DNA from: Cupriavidus gilardii J11
GTDB lineage: Bacteria > Pseudomonadota > Gammaproteobacteria > Burkholderiales > Burkholderiaceae
NCBI RefSeq assembly: GCF_007829435.1
Contig: NZ_VLJN01000009.1
Span: 11,367 to 75,366 of the forward strand
Reading direction: 5' to 3'
Length of the DNA: 64,000 nt
Below are positions 35,690-43,656 of this stretch, one piece after another. The notes beneath the pieces were generated by a model that saw only the letters and a program-made list of their open reading frames with translations, ran no database searches and had not been told where the DNA came from. The stretch's first letter is position 1. The number at the start of each line of letters is the position of its first letter. The position numbers and the translations under genes were made by a program.

Positions 35690-36895
35690 TCAGTACGAGC
35701 GCGGCATCCCCAGCACGTGCTGGGCGATGTTGGCCAGGATGAGGTTGGTGGATACCGGCGCAATGCGCGCCAGACGCGCCTCGCGCCATTTGCGTTCCAC
35801 GTGGTACTCCCGCGCAAAGCCAAAGCCACCGTGCGTCTGCATGCACGCTTCCGCCGCATTCCACAGGCATTCGGCGGCGAGATAGCGCGCCATGTTCGCC
35901 TCCGCGCCACAGGGTGCGCCCGCCTCGAACAACGCGGTGGCACGGCGCACCATCATGTCCGCCGCCTCCATCTGTACGTAGGACTGCGCGATCGGGAATT
36001 GAATCGCCTGGTTGGCGCCGATGGGCCGGCCGAACACCACGCGTTCGGATGCGTAGGCCTTGGCCTTGCGCACGAACCAGCGCGTGGACCCGATGGCCTC
36101 CGCGGCCGTGATCATGCGCTCGGCATTCATGCCGTCCAGGATGTAGCGGAAGCCCTGGCCTTCCTCGCCGACCAGCGCGTCGGCGGGAACGTCGAGGTCT
36201 TCGAAGAACACCTCGGTGGCGTGATGATTGACCATGGCCTTGATCGGACGGATGGTCAGGCCATGGCCGAGCGCCTTGCGGATATCGACGAGGAAGGTCG
36301 ACACGCCATCGACCTTCTTCTTCACTTCGGATGCCGGGGTGGTGCGGGCCAGTACAAGCATCAGGTCGGAATGCTCGGCACGCGAGGTCCATACCTTTTG
36401 TCCGTTGATGCGATAGCCCGTCGCGGTACGTTGCGCGCGCGTCTTCAGTTGCGTGGTGTCAGATCCGGTGGTCGGCTCCGTCACGCCAAACGCCTGGAGC
36501 CGCAGCTTGCCGGACGCGATGTCGGGCAGGTACTTGCGCTTCTGCTCTTCGCTGCCATGACGCAGTACCGTGCCCATGATGTACATCTGCGCGTGGCCAG
36601 CGGCAGCGTGGCAACCGGCGGCACAGATCTCTTCCATGATCACGGCGGCAGCCCGCAGGGGCAGGCCGGAGCCGCCATACTCTTCGGGAATCAGCGCTGC
36701 GAGGAACCCGGCTTCGGTCAGCGCCGCGATGAAGTCGGTCGGATAGGCGCCGCGTTCATCGAGGTCCAGCCAATACTCCTCGGGGAAGTTGGCGCAGACA
36801 CGGCGCACGGCATCCCGGATGTCGGGAAAGTCTTCGCCGAGCTGCATGGAAATGTTCTGGTGCGAGACGCCCGGCTCGCTCTTTGCGTTGGACAT
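35690..36895 (-). CDS. acyl-CoA dehydrogenase
   Basis: 401-aa FAD-dependent acyl-CoA dehydrogenase. N-terminal alpha domain with IPEEYGGSGLPLRAAAVIME, a beta domain with FGVTEPTTGSDTTQLKTRA (FAD-binding) and INGQKVWTSRAEHSDLMLVL, and a C-terminal domain with GRPIGANQAIQFPIAQSYVQ and QTHGGFGFAREYHVER. It is the first gene of the 26751-36895 operon. A similar dehydrogenase (PA0879) lies beside ich in P. aeruginosa, possibly forming the unsaturated CoA ester from methylsuccinyl-CoA or a similar compound. The electron acceptor would be an ETF, not encoded here. Confidence 0.92.
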   Translation of the reverse strand: MSNAKSEPGVSHQNISMQLGEDFPDIRDAVRRVCANFPEEYWLDLDERGAYPTDFIAALTEAGFLAALIPEEYGGSGLPLRAAAVIMEEICAAGCHAAAGHAQMYIMGTVLRHGSEEQKRKYLPDIASGKLRLQAFGVTEPTTGSDTTQLKTRAQRTATGYRINGQKVWTSRAEHSDLMLVLARTTPASEVKKKVDGVSTFLVDIRKALGHGLTIRPIKAMVNHHATEVFFEDLDVPADALVGEEGQGFRYILDGMNAERMITAAEAIGSTRWFVRKAKAYASERVVFGRPIGANQAIQFPIAQSYVQMEAADMMVRRATALFEAGAPCGAEANMARYLAAECLWNAAEACMQTHGGFGFAREYHVERKWREARLARIAPVSTNLILANIAQHVLGMPRSY

Positions 36896-36992
36896 TCGAT
36901 TCGTCTCCGTGGTTGATGAGAAGAATCGTAGCTGCCATTACGTGCGCGTTGGACCTGTGCCCGCACATATCATCTGGCTGATGGCGATGTGA

Positions 36993-37916
36993 TTACGTCT
37001 TGACGATCGCGTATCCCGACTGGCAAACCTGGACACGCGGGCGCTCCGGCGCGGCCGCGCGCTGCGGGAAATGCCTGTCGATGGACTCGCGCAGCAGATC
37101 CATCATGCTTTGCTGCAATGCCTCGCGCTGCCAGCTGTGCACGCCAATGCCAACCGCGAGCGCCTGGCCGCCCAGGCTCGCGGGTATCCGCGTGGCAATG
37201 ACGGAGGAGCCTTGCGTCACGGAGTCGATGCTGAAGGCGAAGCCGGTCTGGCGACACTCCGCTATCTCGCGCATCAGCGCCTTGCTGTCCACGGGTTCCG
37301 GAAAGTCAATCTCCATCGCCGAGACATTGCGCACGATGCGCAGGATTTCATCGTCCGCCATGGTGCTGAGCAACACCTTCCCCACCGCGGAGCGGCAGAT
37401 CGGACGAAGCAGGCCAGGCTTCAGCCCGACGCGCGAAGAGCGCGCCGACACGATGTGGATGTACTGCGCGTGAATGCCGTTCTGCATGGCAAGCATCACG
37501 ACGTGGCCGGAGCGGCTCGCCAGCGTCTCCATGAAATCGAGGATGTTGCCTTGTGACAGCACGCGCTGATGCACCCACATGCCGAGAAAGCTAACGCGCA
37601 GCGTCGGCTGGAACGTGCGCGTGTGGCGATCGTAATAGAGATAGCCCAGATCGCTGAGACCGTGCAGCAGTACCGAGGTGCTCGACTGAGGATAGCCGAG
37701 CCGCTGCGCGACCTCGCCAACGGTCAGGTCCCGTTGCTCGACGGCAAACAGTTCGAGTACTTCCAGGCTGCGGTGTATCGATCCGACCGTCTTGCCATAA
37801 GGGAGGTCGGGTGCCACACGGGTCAGGGGAATGTCGTCTGTCGGGTTGGCGGGCTCCATTTGCGCGGACTCCTCGATGTTGGCTGACTCTACCTTCACGT
37901 TCGCGCCTTTGGACAC
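36993..37916 (-). CDS. IclR-family regulator (first)
   Basis: 307-aa IclR-type regulator. A disordered acidic lead of about 35 residues precedes the winged helix SIHRSLEVLELFAVEQRDLT-VGEVAQRLGYPQSSTSVLLHG (about 47-87). The effector domain then starts near RTFQPTLRVSFLGMWV and includes the conserved RSAVGKVLLSTM and SIDSVTQGSSVIATRI. It is the last of three cotranscribed-looking genes (Bug, MmgE/PrpD, IclR) and lies 97 bp before the acyl-CoA dehydrogenase operon. It probably controls that operon or the whole island in response to the substrate acid. Confidence 0.9.
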   Translation of the reverse strand: MSKGANVKVESANIEESAQMEPANPTDDIPLTRVAPDLPYGKTVGSIHRSLEVLELFAVEQRDLTVGEVAQRLGYPQSSTSVLLHGLSDLGYLYYDRHTRTFQPTLRVSFLGMWVHQRVLSQGNILDFMETLASRSGHVVMLAMQNGIHAQYIHIVSARSSRVGLKPGLLRPICRSAVGKVLLSTMADDEILRIVRNVSAMEIDFPEPVDSKALMREIAECRQTGFAFSIDSVTQGSSVIATRIPASLGGQALAVGIGVHSWQREALQQSMMDLLRESIDRHFPQRAAAPERPRVQVCQSGYAIVKT

Positions 37917-37990
37917 GATGCGCTACGGGATTCCGGACATCGGCCCAAGACGCGACGGAGCGCACGTGCATTCGCACGAGCGCTCCTGCC

Positions 37991-39376
37991 TTACGCGACC
38001 ACGGGGGCGGTGCCAATCACCCCGGCGAGAAATGTCGCGACCGGTTGGGTGATGACGCGCGCGGCGAACAGTTCGCGCCCCAGCGTCTTCGCACGCGCGG
38101 TGCCCACGCCAGCCGTCTGCAATCGCCGGTCCCAGATGCCGATCGCCGTTTCGGCATCGTGATACAGCCACGTTGCCGGCGCCTCGGACGCGTGGCGCAC
38201 GAAGACGCGGCCACCCTTGGCGCGGACGGTAACCGTGGAGGCGAGCTTGCCGCCCTCATCGCTGGGCACGATTTCGATGCGCTTGACCAGATCGAGAATC
38301 GCAGGGTCGGCGCGCCGTTCCAGCGACACGTCGTACTCCAGATCGCCGAGCAGCAGCATCGCCGCGACGGCGAATGACGTGCTGGCCAGCGCCTGGATCG
38401 GCAAGTCGAACGGTCCCTTGTATTGCGTCCCCGGATAGTCGAAGAAGTCGCGCCACAGCGTGACCTCGACGCTTTCGATCTGGCTGACGTCGATGCCGTC
38501 GTCGTGCAGCAGCTTGGCGGCGCGCACTGACGCCATGTTGTCGCCAAGGGTCGACCACGGCTTGGCATAGATGTCGAGAATGGCATCGCGCCGCAGCGGC
38601 CGCGACCATGCCTGGGGGGTCTCCGTCAGCCCGGCAAGCGACTGGAGAAAGCCTTTCATGCCATCCAGGGCAGTCGCCGCACCGTTGATGCCGCGCTGCG
38701 CCATCCGGGCCGCCAGCAGTCCGCCCCGTGCCGCATGGGCATTCTGCATGCGCCATTCATCGGAACCGCTACGGAGCGGGGCCAACGTGCCGCCACTCAT
38801 GCTCGCAGCCATCGCCAGCGCATTGGCCGTCTGTTGCGGGTTCAGTTGCAGCGCCACGCTGGCGGCGGCGGCGGCCCCGATGATGCCCAATGCCGGACTC
38901 GTTCTAATGCCGCGCTTGATCAGCGCCTTGGCCACATGCTGGTCGGCGCCGAGCCAGTTCAACACGGTGTAGCCAGCGATCAGGCTGCGCAGCGCCAGGC
39001 TTACCGAGCCGTTCTCGTGCTCCGTCACGCCGATGGCCACCGGTGCAATCAGCGATCCCGGGTGACACCAGGAGGAGGGATCGGAGTCGTCATGGAAATG
39101 CGCGTGCACGGCTACCGCGTTGGCCGTCACGGCCTCGGACAACGATGCGCGGGCACCCGTTGCCCATACCAGAACACCGTCGTCTCCCGCTTTCGGCTCG
39201 ATGATTTCACAGACGGCGCGTGTGGTGAGCTCATGCTTCGCGATCTGCGAGAGGCCGATTGCATCGAGCATGCACGTCTTCGCCTTTTGCCAGACGTCGT
39301 CTTCGAGCGCGCAGGTTCCAAATTGCGCGACCTCGTGGCCCAGGCGGGCCAGCACGCTGTCCTGATCCTGCATCAT
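37991..39376 (-). CDS. MmgE/PrpD family protein (second)
   Basis: 461-aa MmgE/PrpD protein, paralogous to the one at 29418 but well diverged. Seen are KAKTCMLDAIGLSQIAKHEL, VAVHAHFHDDSDPSSWCHPG (the family's H-x-D-D region near 95), NAHAARGGLLAARMAQRGIN and SVEVTLWRDFFDYPGTQYKG. The start is the first of two ATGs at 39376/39373 and overlaps the Bug stop by four bases, with AAGGAGG upstream. With two PrpD-like enzymes in one island, one may isomerise or dehydrate the imported acid before CoA activation. Confidence 0.88.
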   Translation of the reverse strand: MMQDQDSVLARLGHEVAQFGTCALEDDVWQKAKTCMLDAIGLSQIAKHELTTRAVCEIIEPKAGDDGVLVWATGARASLSEAVTANAVAVHAHFHDDSDPSSWCHPGSLIAPVAIGVTEHENGSVSLALRSLIAGYTVLNWLGADQHVAKALIKRGIRTSPALGIIGAAAAASVALQLNPQQTANALAMAASMSGGTLAPLRSGSDEWRMQNAHAARGGLLAARMAQRGINGAATALDGMKGFLQSLAGLTETPQAWSRPLRRDAILDIYAKPWSTLGDNMASVRAAKLLHDDGIDVSQIESVEVTLWRDFFDYPGTQYKGPFDLPIQALASTSFAVAAMLLLGDLEYDVSLERRADPAILDLVKRIEIVPSDEGGKLASTVTVRAKGGRVFVRHASEAPATWLYHDAETAIGIWDRRLQTAGVGTARAKTLGRELFAARVITQPVATFLAGVIGTAPVVA

Positions 39377-40356
39377 TGGTTCGCCTCCTTGCTCTTTGCC
39401 AGAATGCCCGACCAGAAGCTGACCTGCTCCTTCAGGAAGTTGGCCGATTGCGCGGGCGAGTAATTCGCCACGGTCATGCCCTGCTTCTCGACCCACTGCG
39501 CCATTTCCGGCGTTTTCATGATGTCCTGTACCTGCTCGCGCAACCATTGCAGCCGGTCGGCCGGCACTTTCGCGGGCGCGGCCATGCCGAGCCAGCCGTC
39601 CACGACGTAGCCCTTGAAGCCCGCCTCCTGCATCGTGGGCACGCCTTGCAGGACCGGCGAGCGCTTGGCGGAGGTCACCGCGATGGCGCGCACCTTCCCC
39701 GCGCGGATCTGCGGCTCGGCAGTGGTAACGGCATCGAACATCATCGGCACCACGCCCGCCATCACGTCCGCCATGGCCGGACCGGCGCCGCGGTACGGCA
39801 CGTGCTGCATGGGCACGCCGCTCATCTGCTGCAGCAGTTCACCGGACAGATGTGGGGTGGTGCCCTTGCCGGGCGATGCGTAGCTCAGGTGGAGCTTGCC
39901 GGTTTTCGCAAGGGCCAGCAGTTCGGAGAGATCCTTGGCCGGAACGTTCGGCGCGGTCACCAGGACATTGGTCGACAGCGTCAGCACCGAAACCATGGCG
40001 AAGTCCTTGATGACGTCGTACGGCGGCTTGGGCGGAAGGCTCACGTTGATGGCATGCGAGGTGATGATCATGCCCAGCGTGTAGCCATCCGGTTCGGCCT
40101 TTGCCACCACGTCCATGCCGATATTGCCGCCGGCACCCGCGCGGTTCTCGACGACAAAGGCGGCGCCGGTCCGCTCCGTAAGCTTCATGGCGATCATGCG
40201 GGCGAGTACGTCCGTGGTACCGCCCGGTGCGAATGGCACGACTATCCTGACCGGGCGGTCCGGATAGGCCGCGCTGGCTGACAGCGGCGCGATCTGAAGC
40301 ACCAGGGCAGCACTCATCGCGGCGACGGTCCTGCCCAGCTTTCCAAGGCACATCAT
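39373..40356 (-). CDS. Bug-family receptor (second)
   Basis: 327-aa periplasmic Bug/TctC receptor. Signal peptide MSAALVLQIAPLSASA, then AYPDRPVRIVVPFAPGGTTD, VVENRAGAGGNIGMDVVAKA and the second-lobe VPMQHVPYRGAGPAMADVMA, which frames the ligand pocket. First gene of the Bug-PrpD-IclR transcript and divergent from the IclR gene at 40527, with 170 bp holding two dyads between. It shares only about the family core with the receptor at 27642, so the two may bind different acids. Confidence 0.92.
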   Translation of the reverse strand: MMCLGKLGRTVAAMSAALVLQIAPLSASAAYPDRPVRIVVPFAPGGTTDVLARMIAMKLTERTGAAFVVENRAGAGGNIGMDVVAKAEPDGYTLGMIITSHAINVSLPPKPPYDVIKDFAMVSVLTLSTNVLVTAPNVPAKDLSELLALAKTGKLHLSYASPGKGTTPHLSGELLQQMSGVPMQHVPYRGAGPAMADVMAGVVPMMFDAVTTAEPQIRAGKVRAIAVTSAKRSPVLQGVPTMQEAGFKGYVVDGWLGMAAPAKVPADRLQWLREQVQDIMKTPEMAQWVEKQGMTVANYSPAQSANFLKEQVSFWSGILAKSKEANQ

Positions 40357-40468
40357 GGTTTGTCTCCCCTCACCGTATCCGGCGTTGGTGTTGTGTGAAA
40401 TCGGATTCCGGCAGAGCCCTGCTGACCCCTCCTGCCACCGCCGTGGAACTATCGTGTACGGATTGCTT

Positions 40469-40487
40469 GTATTCGCTGTGCGAATAC
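40469..40487. promoter_or_regulatory. perfect dyad, probable IclR operator
   Basis: GTATTCGC-TGT-GCGAATAC, 8-bp arms. It lies between the divergent Bug and IclR genes, 40 bp before the IclR start, where an autoregulating IclR protein would bind. Confidence 0.55.
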
Positions 40488-40488
40488 G

Positions 40489-40508
40489 CTAATCTCTGTG
40501 CAAATTAG
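40489..40508. promoter_or_regulatory. second dyad in the same intergenic region
   Basis: CTAAT-n10-ATTAG, shorter arms than the dyad at 40469 and just downstream of it. It may be a second regulator site or part of the promoter; the short arms make this weak. Confidence 0.3.
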
Positions 40509-40526
40509 AATACGGGATTCGTACCG

Positions 40527-41351
40527 ATGGCGCAACAAGCTGAAACCGAAGGCGGGGAAGGAAAAGACCGTCAGTTCGTTACCGCGCTGGCGCGAGGCAT
40601 TCGCATCCTGCAATGCTTCGACACCTACACGCCGGAACTGAGCTGCTCCGAGCTGGCGAAGAGGACGGGCTTGCCGCAACCGACGGTCTGGCGGCTCTGC
40701 CATACGCTGCTGGAGTGCGGGATGCTGGTGACCGTGAATGGCGACAAGCTGCGCCCGGGCCTGGCGGTGCTTCAGCTTGGCTACAGTGCGATTTCGGGAT
40801 TGAGCATCCTCGAACTGGCTCGTCCAAAGATGCAGGCCCTTGCGTCGGCGCACGGCGCGGCCTGCGGACTTGCCATCCGCGACGGGTACAACATGGTGTT
40901 CGTCGCGCGCTGCGAGGGCGAGAGCCAACTCATCATGAACCTTCGGGTCGGGTCAACGGTGCCGCTCGCCACATCGGCACTGGGCTGGGCCTATATCGCG
41001 GGCCAGCGCGGCACCAACCGGGCGACGCTGCTTGCCGAGCTGCGCGCGCACGATCCCGCGGCGATGGAACGAGTCGCCGTGGATCTCGACGCCGCGCTGC
41101 GCGAGTACGACCGACACGGATACATCATCAATGAAGGGGTATTTCACAGGGCGTACACGACCGTGTCGGTGCCCATCATCGATGCCGACGGGTCGGTGGC
41201 CTATACGCTGAACTGCGGCGCCGCCACCGGTGCAGTGTCTGCCGAAGCGCAGAAACGCCTGATTGCCCCCGAACTGATCGCGCTGGCCAACTCCCTTCAG
41301 GCCGTTATCCGGCAAGGCCGGCTACAGAGCCCGGCCGAGCCCCAGGTGTAA
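40527..41351 (+). CDS. IclR-family regulator (second)
   Basis: 274-aa IclR-type regulator. Winged helix at about residues 15-75: FVTALARGIRILQCFDTYTP, then CSELAKRTGLPQPTVWRLCH as the recognition region. The effector domain begins near GYSAISGLSILELARPKMQA and includes SALGWAYIAGQ and FHRAYTTVSVPIID. Start ATG at 40527. Divergent from the Bug-PrpD-IclR operon, with a strong dyad at 40469 between them. It probably controls that operon and itself. Confidence 0.9.
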   Translation: MAQQAETEGGEGKDRQFVTALARGIRILQCFDTYTPELSCSELAKRTGLPQPTVWRLCHTLLECGMLVTVNGDKLRPGLAVLQLGYSAISGLSILELARPKMQALASAHGAACGLAIRDGYNMVFVARCEGESQLIMNLRVGSTVPLATSALGWAYIAGQRGTNRATLLAELRAHDPAAMERVAVDLDAALREYDRHGYIINEGVFHRAYTTVSVPIIDADGSVAYTLNCGAATGAVSAEAQKRLIAPELIALANSLQAVIRQGRLQSPAEPQV

Positions 41352-41431
41352 GGAACGGCGCAATAGCAGCCCCGGCACGGCACGCCCATTGCACACACCC
41401 ATTGCGATGCCACGCACTCCATGCTACCGTC

Positions 41432-41636
41432 CGCTCTCCAGGAGACTGCGACCGACCGCCGTGCCCGCACGGCCTCGCTGCTGCCGAAGGCGTACCCCCG
41501 AAACGCTCAGGACCACAGACTGGATAGGAAAACAAACTGGAGAGCGCCGTTGTCGCCATTGAGCCGATAGCGGCCGCCGAAGGGGCAAGCCGGACCCGGT
41601 GGCGGGGCGGCGAATCTCTCAGGCAAAAGGACAGTG
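41432..41636 (+). ncRNA. tandem glycine riboswitch
   Basis: Two gcvT-type aptamers in series. Aptamer 1 (about 41432-41530) has GGAGACTGCG, CTGCCGAAGG and GAAACGCTCAGGA. Aptamer 2 (about 41537-41636) has CTGGAGAGCG, GCCGCCGAAGGGGCAAGC and the highly conserved CGAATCTCTCAGGCAAAAGG (41611-41630). The leader GCTCTCCAG (41433-41441) is exactly complementary to CTGGAGAGC (41537-41545), which could form the leader-linker contact of tandem glycine riboswitches or an alternative fold. A terminator follows directly, so glycine binding probably prevents termination and switches dadA on. Confidence 0.9.
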
Positions 41637-41691
41637 GGGGCAGCCGGTTCCGGCCATCGACACGATGGCCCGTACCGGCTGCCCCTTTTTG
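41637..41691 (+). terminator. riboswitch expression-platform terminator
   Basis: Long stem GGGGCAGCCGG...CCGGCTGCCCC with a CCGGCCATCG/GATGGCC upper part and an ACAC loop, followed by TTTTT (41685-41689). It lies between the aptamers and the dadA start at 41710, so it acts as an attenuator. Confidence 0.85.
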
Positions 41692-41709
41692 CATCCTGGA
41701 GCCTGAAAA

Positions 41710-43029
41710 ATGAAAGTCATCGTCATGGGAGCCGGCGTCATCGGCGTGGCCTCGGCATGGTATCTGGCCAAGGCCGGTCACGAAGTGGTGGTATTGGAGC
41801 GCAACGCCGGCGCGGCGCGCGAGACCAGCTTCGGCAACGGCGGCCAGATCTCGGTCAGCCATGCGGAACCGTGGGCCAATCCCACCGCGCCGTTCAAGCT
41901 GTTGAGCTGGCTGGGCCGCGAGGACGCACCGCTGCTGTTCCGGCTGCGTGCAGATCCGGCGCAATGGTCGTGGGGCCTGAAGTTCCTGCGCGAATGCTCG
42001 GCACGCCGCTCCACGCACAACATGATCCAGCTGCTGAACCTTGGCACCTACAGCCGGGCCAGCCTGCAGGCGCTGCGCGCCGAAACCGGCATCGAATACG
42101 ATCATCTGGCCCGCGGCATCCTGCACTTCTACACCAGCCAGAAGGAATTCGATGCCGCCATCGAGCCGGCCCGCATCATGCGCGAGCTCGGCTGCGAGCG
42201 TCGCGTGATCGGCCCGGACGAGGTGGTGCGCATCGAACCGGCACTGGCGCAGATCGCACCGCGGCTGGCGGGCGCCACCTACACCAGCGAAGACGAGTCC
42301 GGCGACGTCCACCGCTTCACCACCGGCCTGGCCGAGCGTTGCCGGGAGATTGGCGTGACCTTCCGCTACGGAGTCCGCGTGCAGCGGCTGCATGCCGGGG
42401 GCGGACGGATGACCGGCGTCGAGATCGCCGACGAGACCGGGGCGTATGGCATCGAAAAGGCCGATGCGTATGTGCTCGCACTGGGCAGCTTCAGCCCGAT
42501 GCTGGCGCGTCCGCTCGGGGTCAAGCTCGACATCTACCCGGCCAAGGGGTATTCGGCCACGCTGCCCGTGCTCGACCCCGGGCGGGCGCCCAGCGTCAGC
42601 CTCACCGATGACGAGTACAAGCTGGTGTTCTCGCGCTTCGGCGACCGGCTGCGTATCGCCGGCACCGCCGAACTGAACGGCTATTCGATGGACCTGAACC
42701 CGGTGCGCTGCGAAGCGATCGTGCGGCGCACGCTGGAGGTCTTCCCGGGCATGAGCCGGCCCGAGCTGGCGCGCTATTGGACCGGGCTGCGTCCCGCCAC
42801 GCCGGGCAATGTGCCTTACATCGGCGCCAGTGCGATTGAAGGGCTGTACCTGAACACGGGCCACGGCACGCTGGGCTGGACCCACGGCTGCGGTTCCGGC
42901 CGGGCCATCGCCGACATCATCAGCGGGCGCCGGCCCGAGGTCGATTTCGCATTCTGCGGTCCGCTGCCGGCGGCATCGCGGCCGATGGTGGGCGGTGTTG
43001 GCATGGGCGTGGAAGAGGCGCTGCAATAG
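41710..43029 (+). CDS. dadA: D-amino acid dehydrogenase
   Basis: 439-aa FAD-dependent oxidoreductase of the DadA type (DAO superfamily) that oxidises D-amino acids, or glycine-type substrates, to 2-oxoacids plus ammonia and passes electrons to the quinone pool. N-terminal dinucleotide fold VIVMGAGVIGVASAWYLAKA, then RNAGAARETSFGNGGQISVS. The C-terminal phrase GTLGWTHGCGSGRAIADIIS is typical of DadA. Complete length for the family. A tandem glycine riboswitch with terminator controls it, so glycine, possibly with the glycine cleavage system elsewhere, should induce it; glycine may be a substrate or signal. No racemase gene follows. Confidence 0.92.
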   Translation: MKVIVMGAGVIGVASAWYLAKAGHEVVVLERNAGAARETSFGNGGQISVSHAEPWANPTAPFKLLSWLGREDAPLLFRLRADPAQWSWGLKFLRECSARRSTHNMIQLLNLGTYSRASLQALRAETGIEYDHLARGILHFYTSQKEFDAAIEPARIMRELGCERRVIGPDEVVRIEPALAQIAPRLAGATYTSEDESGDVHRFTTGLAERCREIGVTFRYGVRVQRLHAGGGRMTGVEIADETGAYGIEKADAYVLALGSFSPMLARPLGVKLDIYPAKGYSATLPVLDPGRAPSVSLTDDEYKLVFSRFGDRLRIAGTAELNGYSMDLNPVRCEAIVRRTLEVFPGMSRPELARYWTGLRPATPGNVPYIGASAIEGLYLNTGHGTLGWTHGCGSGRAIADIISGRRPEVDFAFCGPLPAASRPMVGGVGMGVEEALQ

Positions 43030-43044
43030 TCCGGGGAACCGGAG

Positions 43045-43089
43045 GCGTACCCGTTTCTGCGGACGCCTTCGTTCGCAGAAACGGGTACG
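43045..43089. repeat. inverted pair of the GTACCCGTTTCTGCG motif
   Basis: Copy 43045-43061 (plus) and its reverse complement at 43074-43089, separated by 12 bp, forming a 16-bp perfect stem. It lies 15 bp after dadA and may help end transcription. The same 16-17 bp word recurs at 56766, 56831, 58073 and 60590. Confidence 0.75.
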
Positions 43090-43100
43090 GTGGGTGCTGT

Positions 43101-43227
43101 GACTGCCCTCTTCCCGCCCCCTCTCCCGCTGTGCGGGAGAGGGGGGAAAACCACGGGCATTTTCCAGATGCTGCCGGTGTTCTCCCCTCTCCCGCAACGC
43201 GGGAGAGGGGCGGGGGAGAGGGCAGTC
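43101..43227. repeat. composite palindromic repeat, copy B
   Basis: 127 bp with outer arms GACTGCCCTC.../...GAGGGCAGTC and two internal hairpins built on CCCTCTCCCGC. Same architecture as copy A at 13321 and copy C at 57920. It abuts the truncated UxaA-like gene remnant at 43262. Confidence 0.85.
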
Positions 43228-43261
43228 CCATTCCTTCGCCACAACGCATCTCAAATTTCCC

Positions 43262-43480
43262 CATGTCCGCTTCCATGCGCGCATACATGGGTGTATTGCT
43301 GGCCAGCATGATCGTCGGTGCTGGCGGCGAGCCGAAGCACGAACCGCGGCCCGTAGTGAAGCAGACCAGGTTGGCGCCGCCGGCTATCTGGCCCGTGGCG
43401 GAAACGGGGTCGTAGCCCGGCGTATCCATGAATACCAGGCCGTGCTGTGTGACACGCTCCGCGCATTCGTAGACCTCCAT
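43262..43480 (-). pseudogene. UxaA/GarD-family dehydratase C-terminal fragment
   Basis: About 73 residues match the middle of the C-terminal region of altronate/galactarate dehydratases (UxaA family): EVYECAERVTQHGLVFMDTP, GYDPVSATGQIAGGANLVCF and TTGRGSCFGSPPAPTIMLAS, ending NTPMYARMEADM. Upstream residues in this frame do not continue the family. Downstream the fragment runs into repeat copy B after ADM, so both ends are missing. It is a relic of a sugar-acid dehydratase gene, in the minus direction. Confidence 0.75.
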
Positions 43481-43656
43481 CAGCGGAGCGCGCCGGGCGC
43501 GCTGCTGGCGAAGCCGGAAACTTCGGCGCCGACCCCGTGCAGAAATTGTTTCGCGCGTTCAATGGTAGGGGTTGGCTGGCACGTAGCGCTGTTGTGCCAG
43601 CCAAGCGAAACACCGCTCTCGGGGATGACAGGACGCAGACAGGAAGAGCCCGGCGG

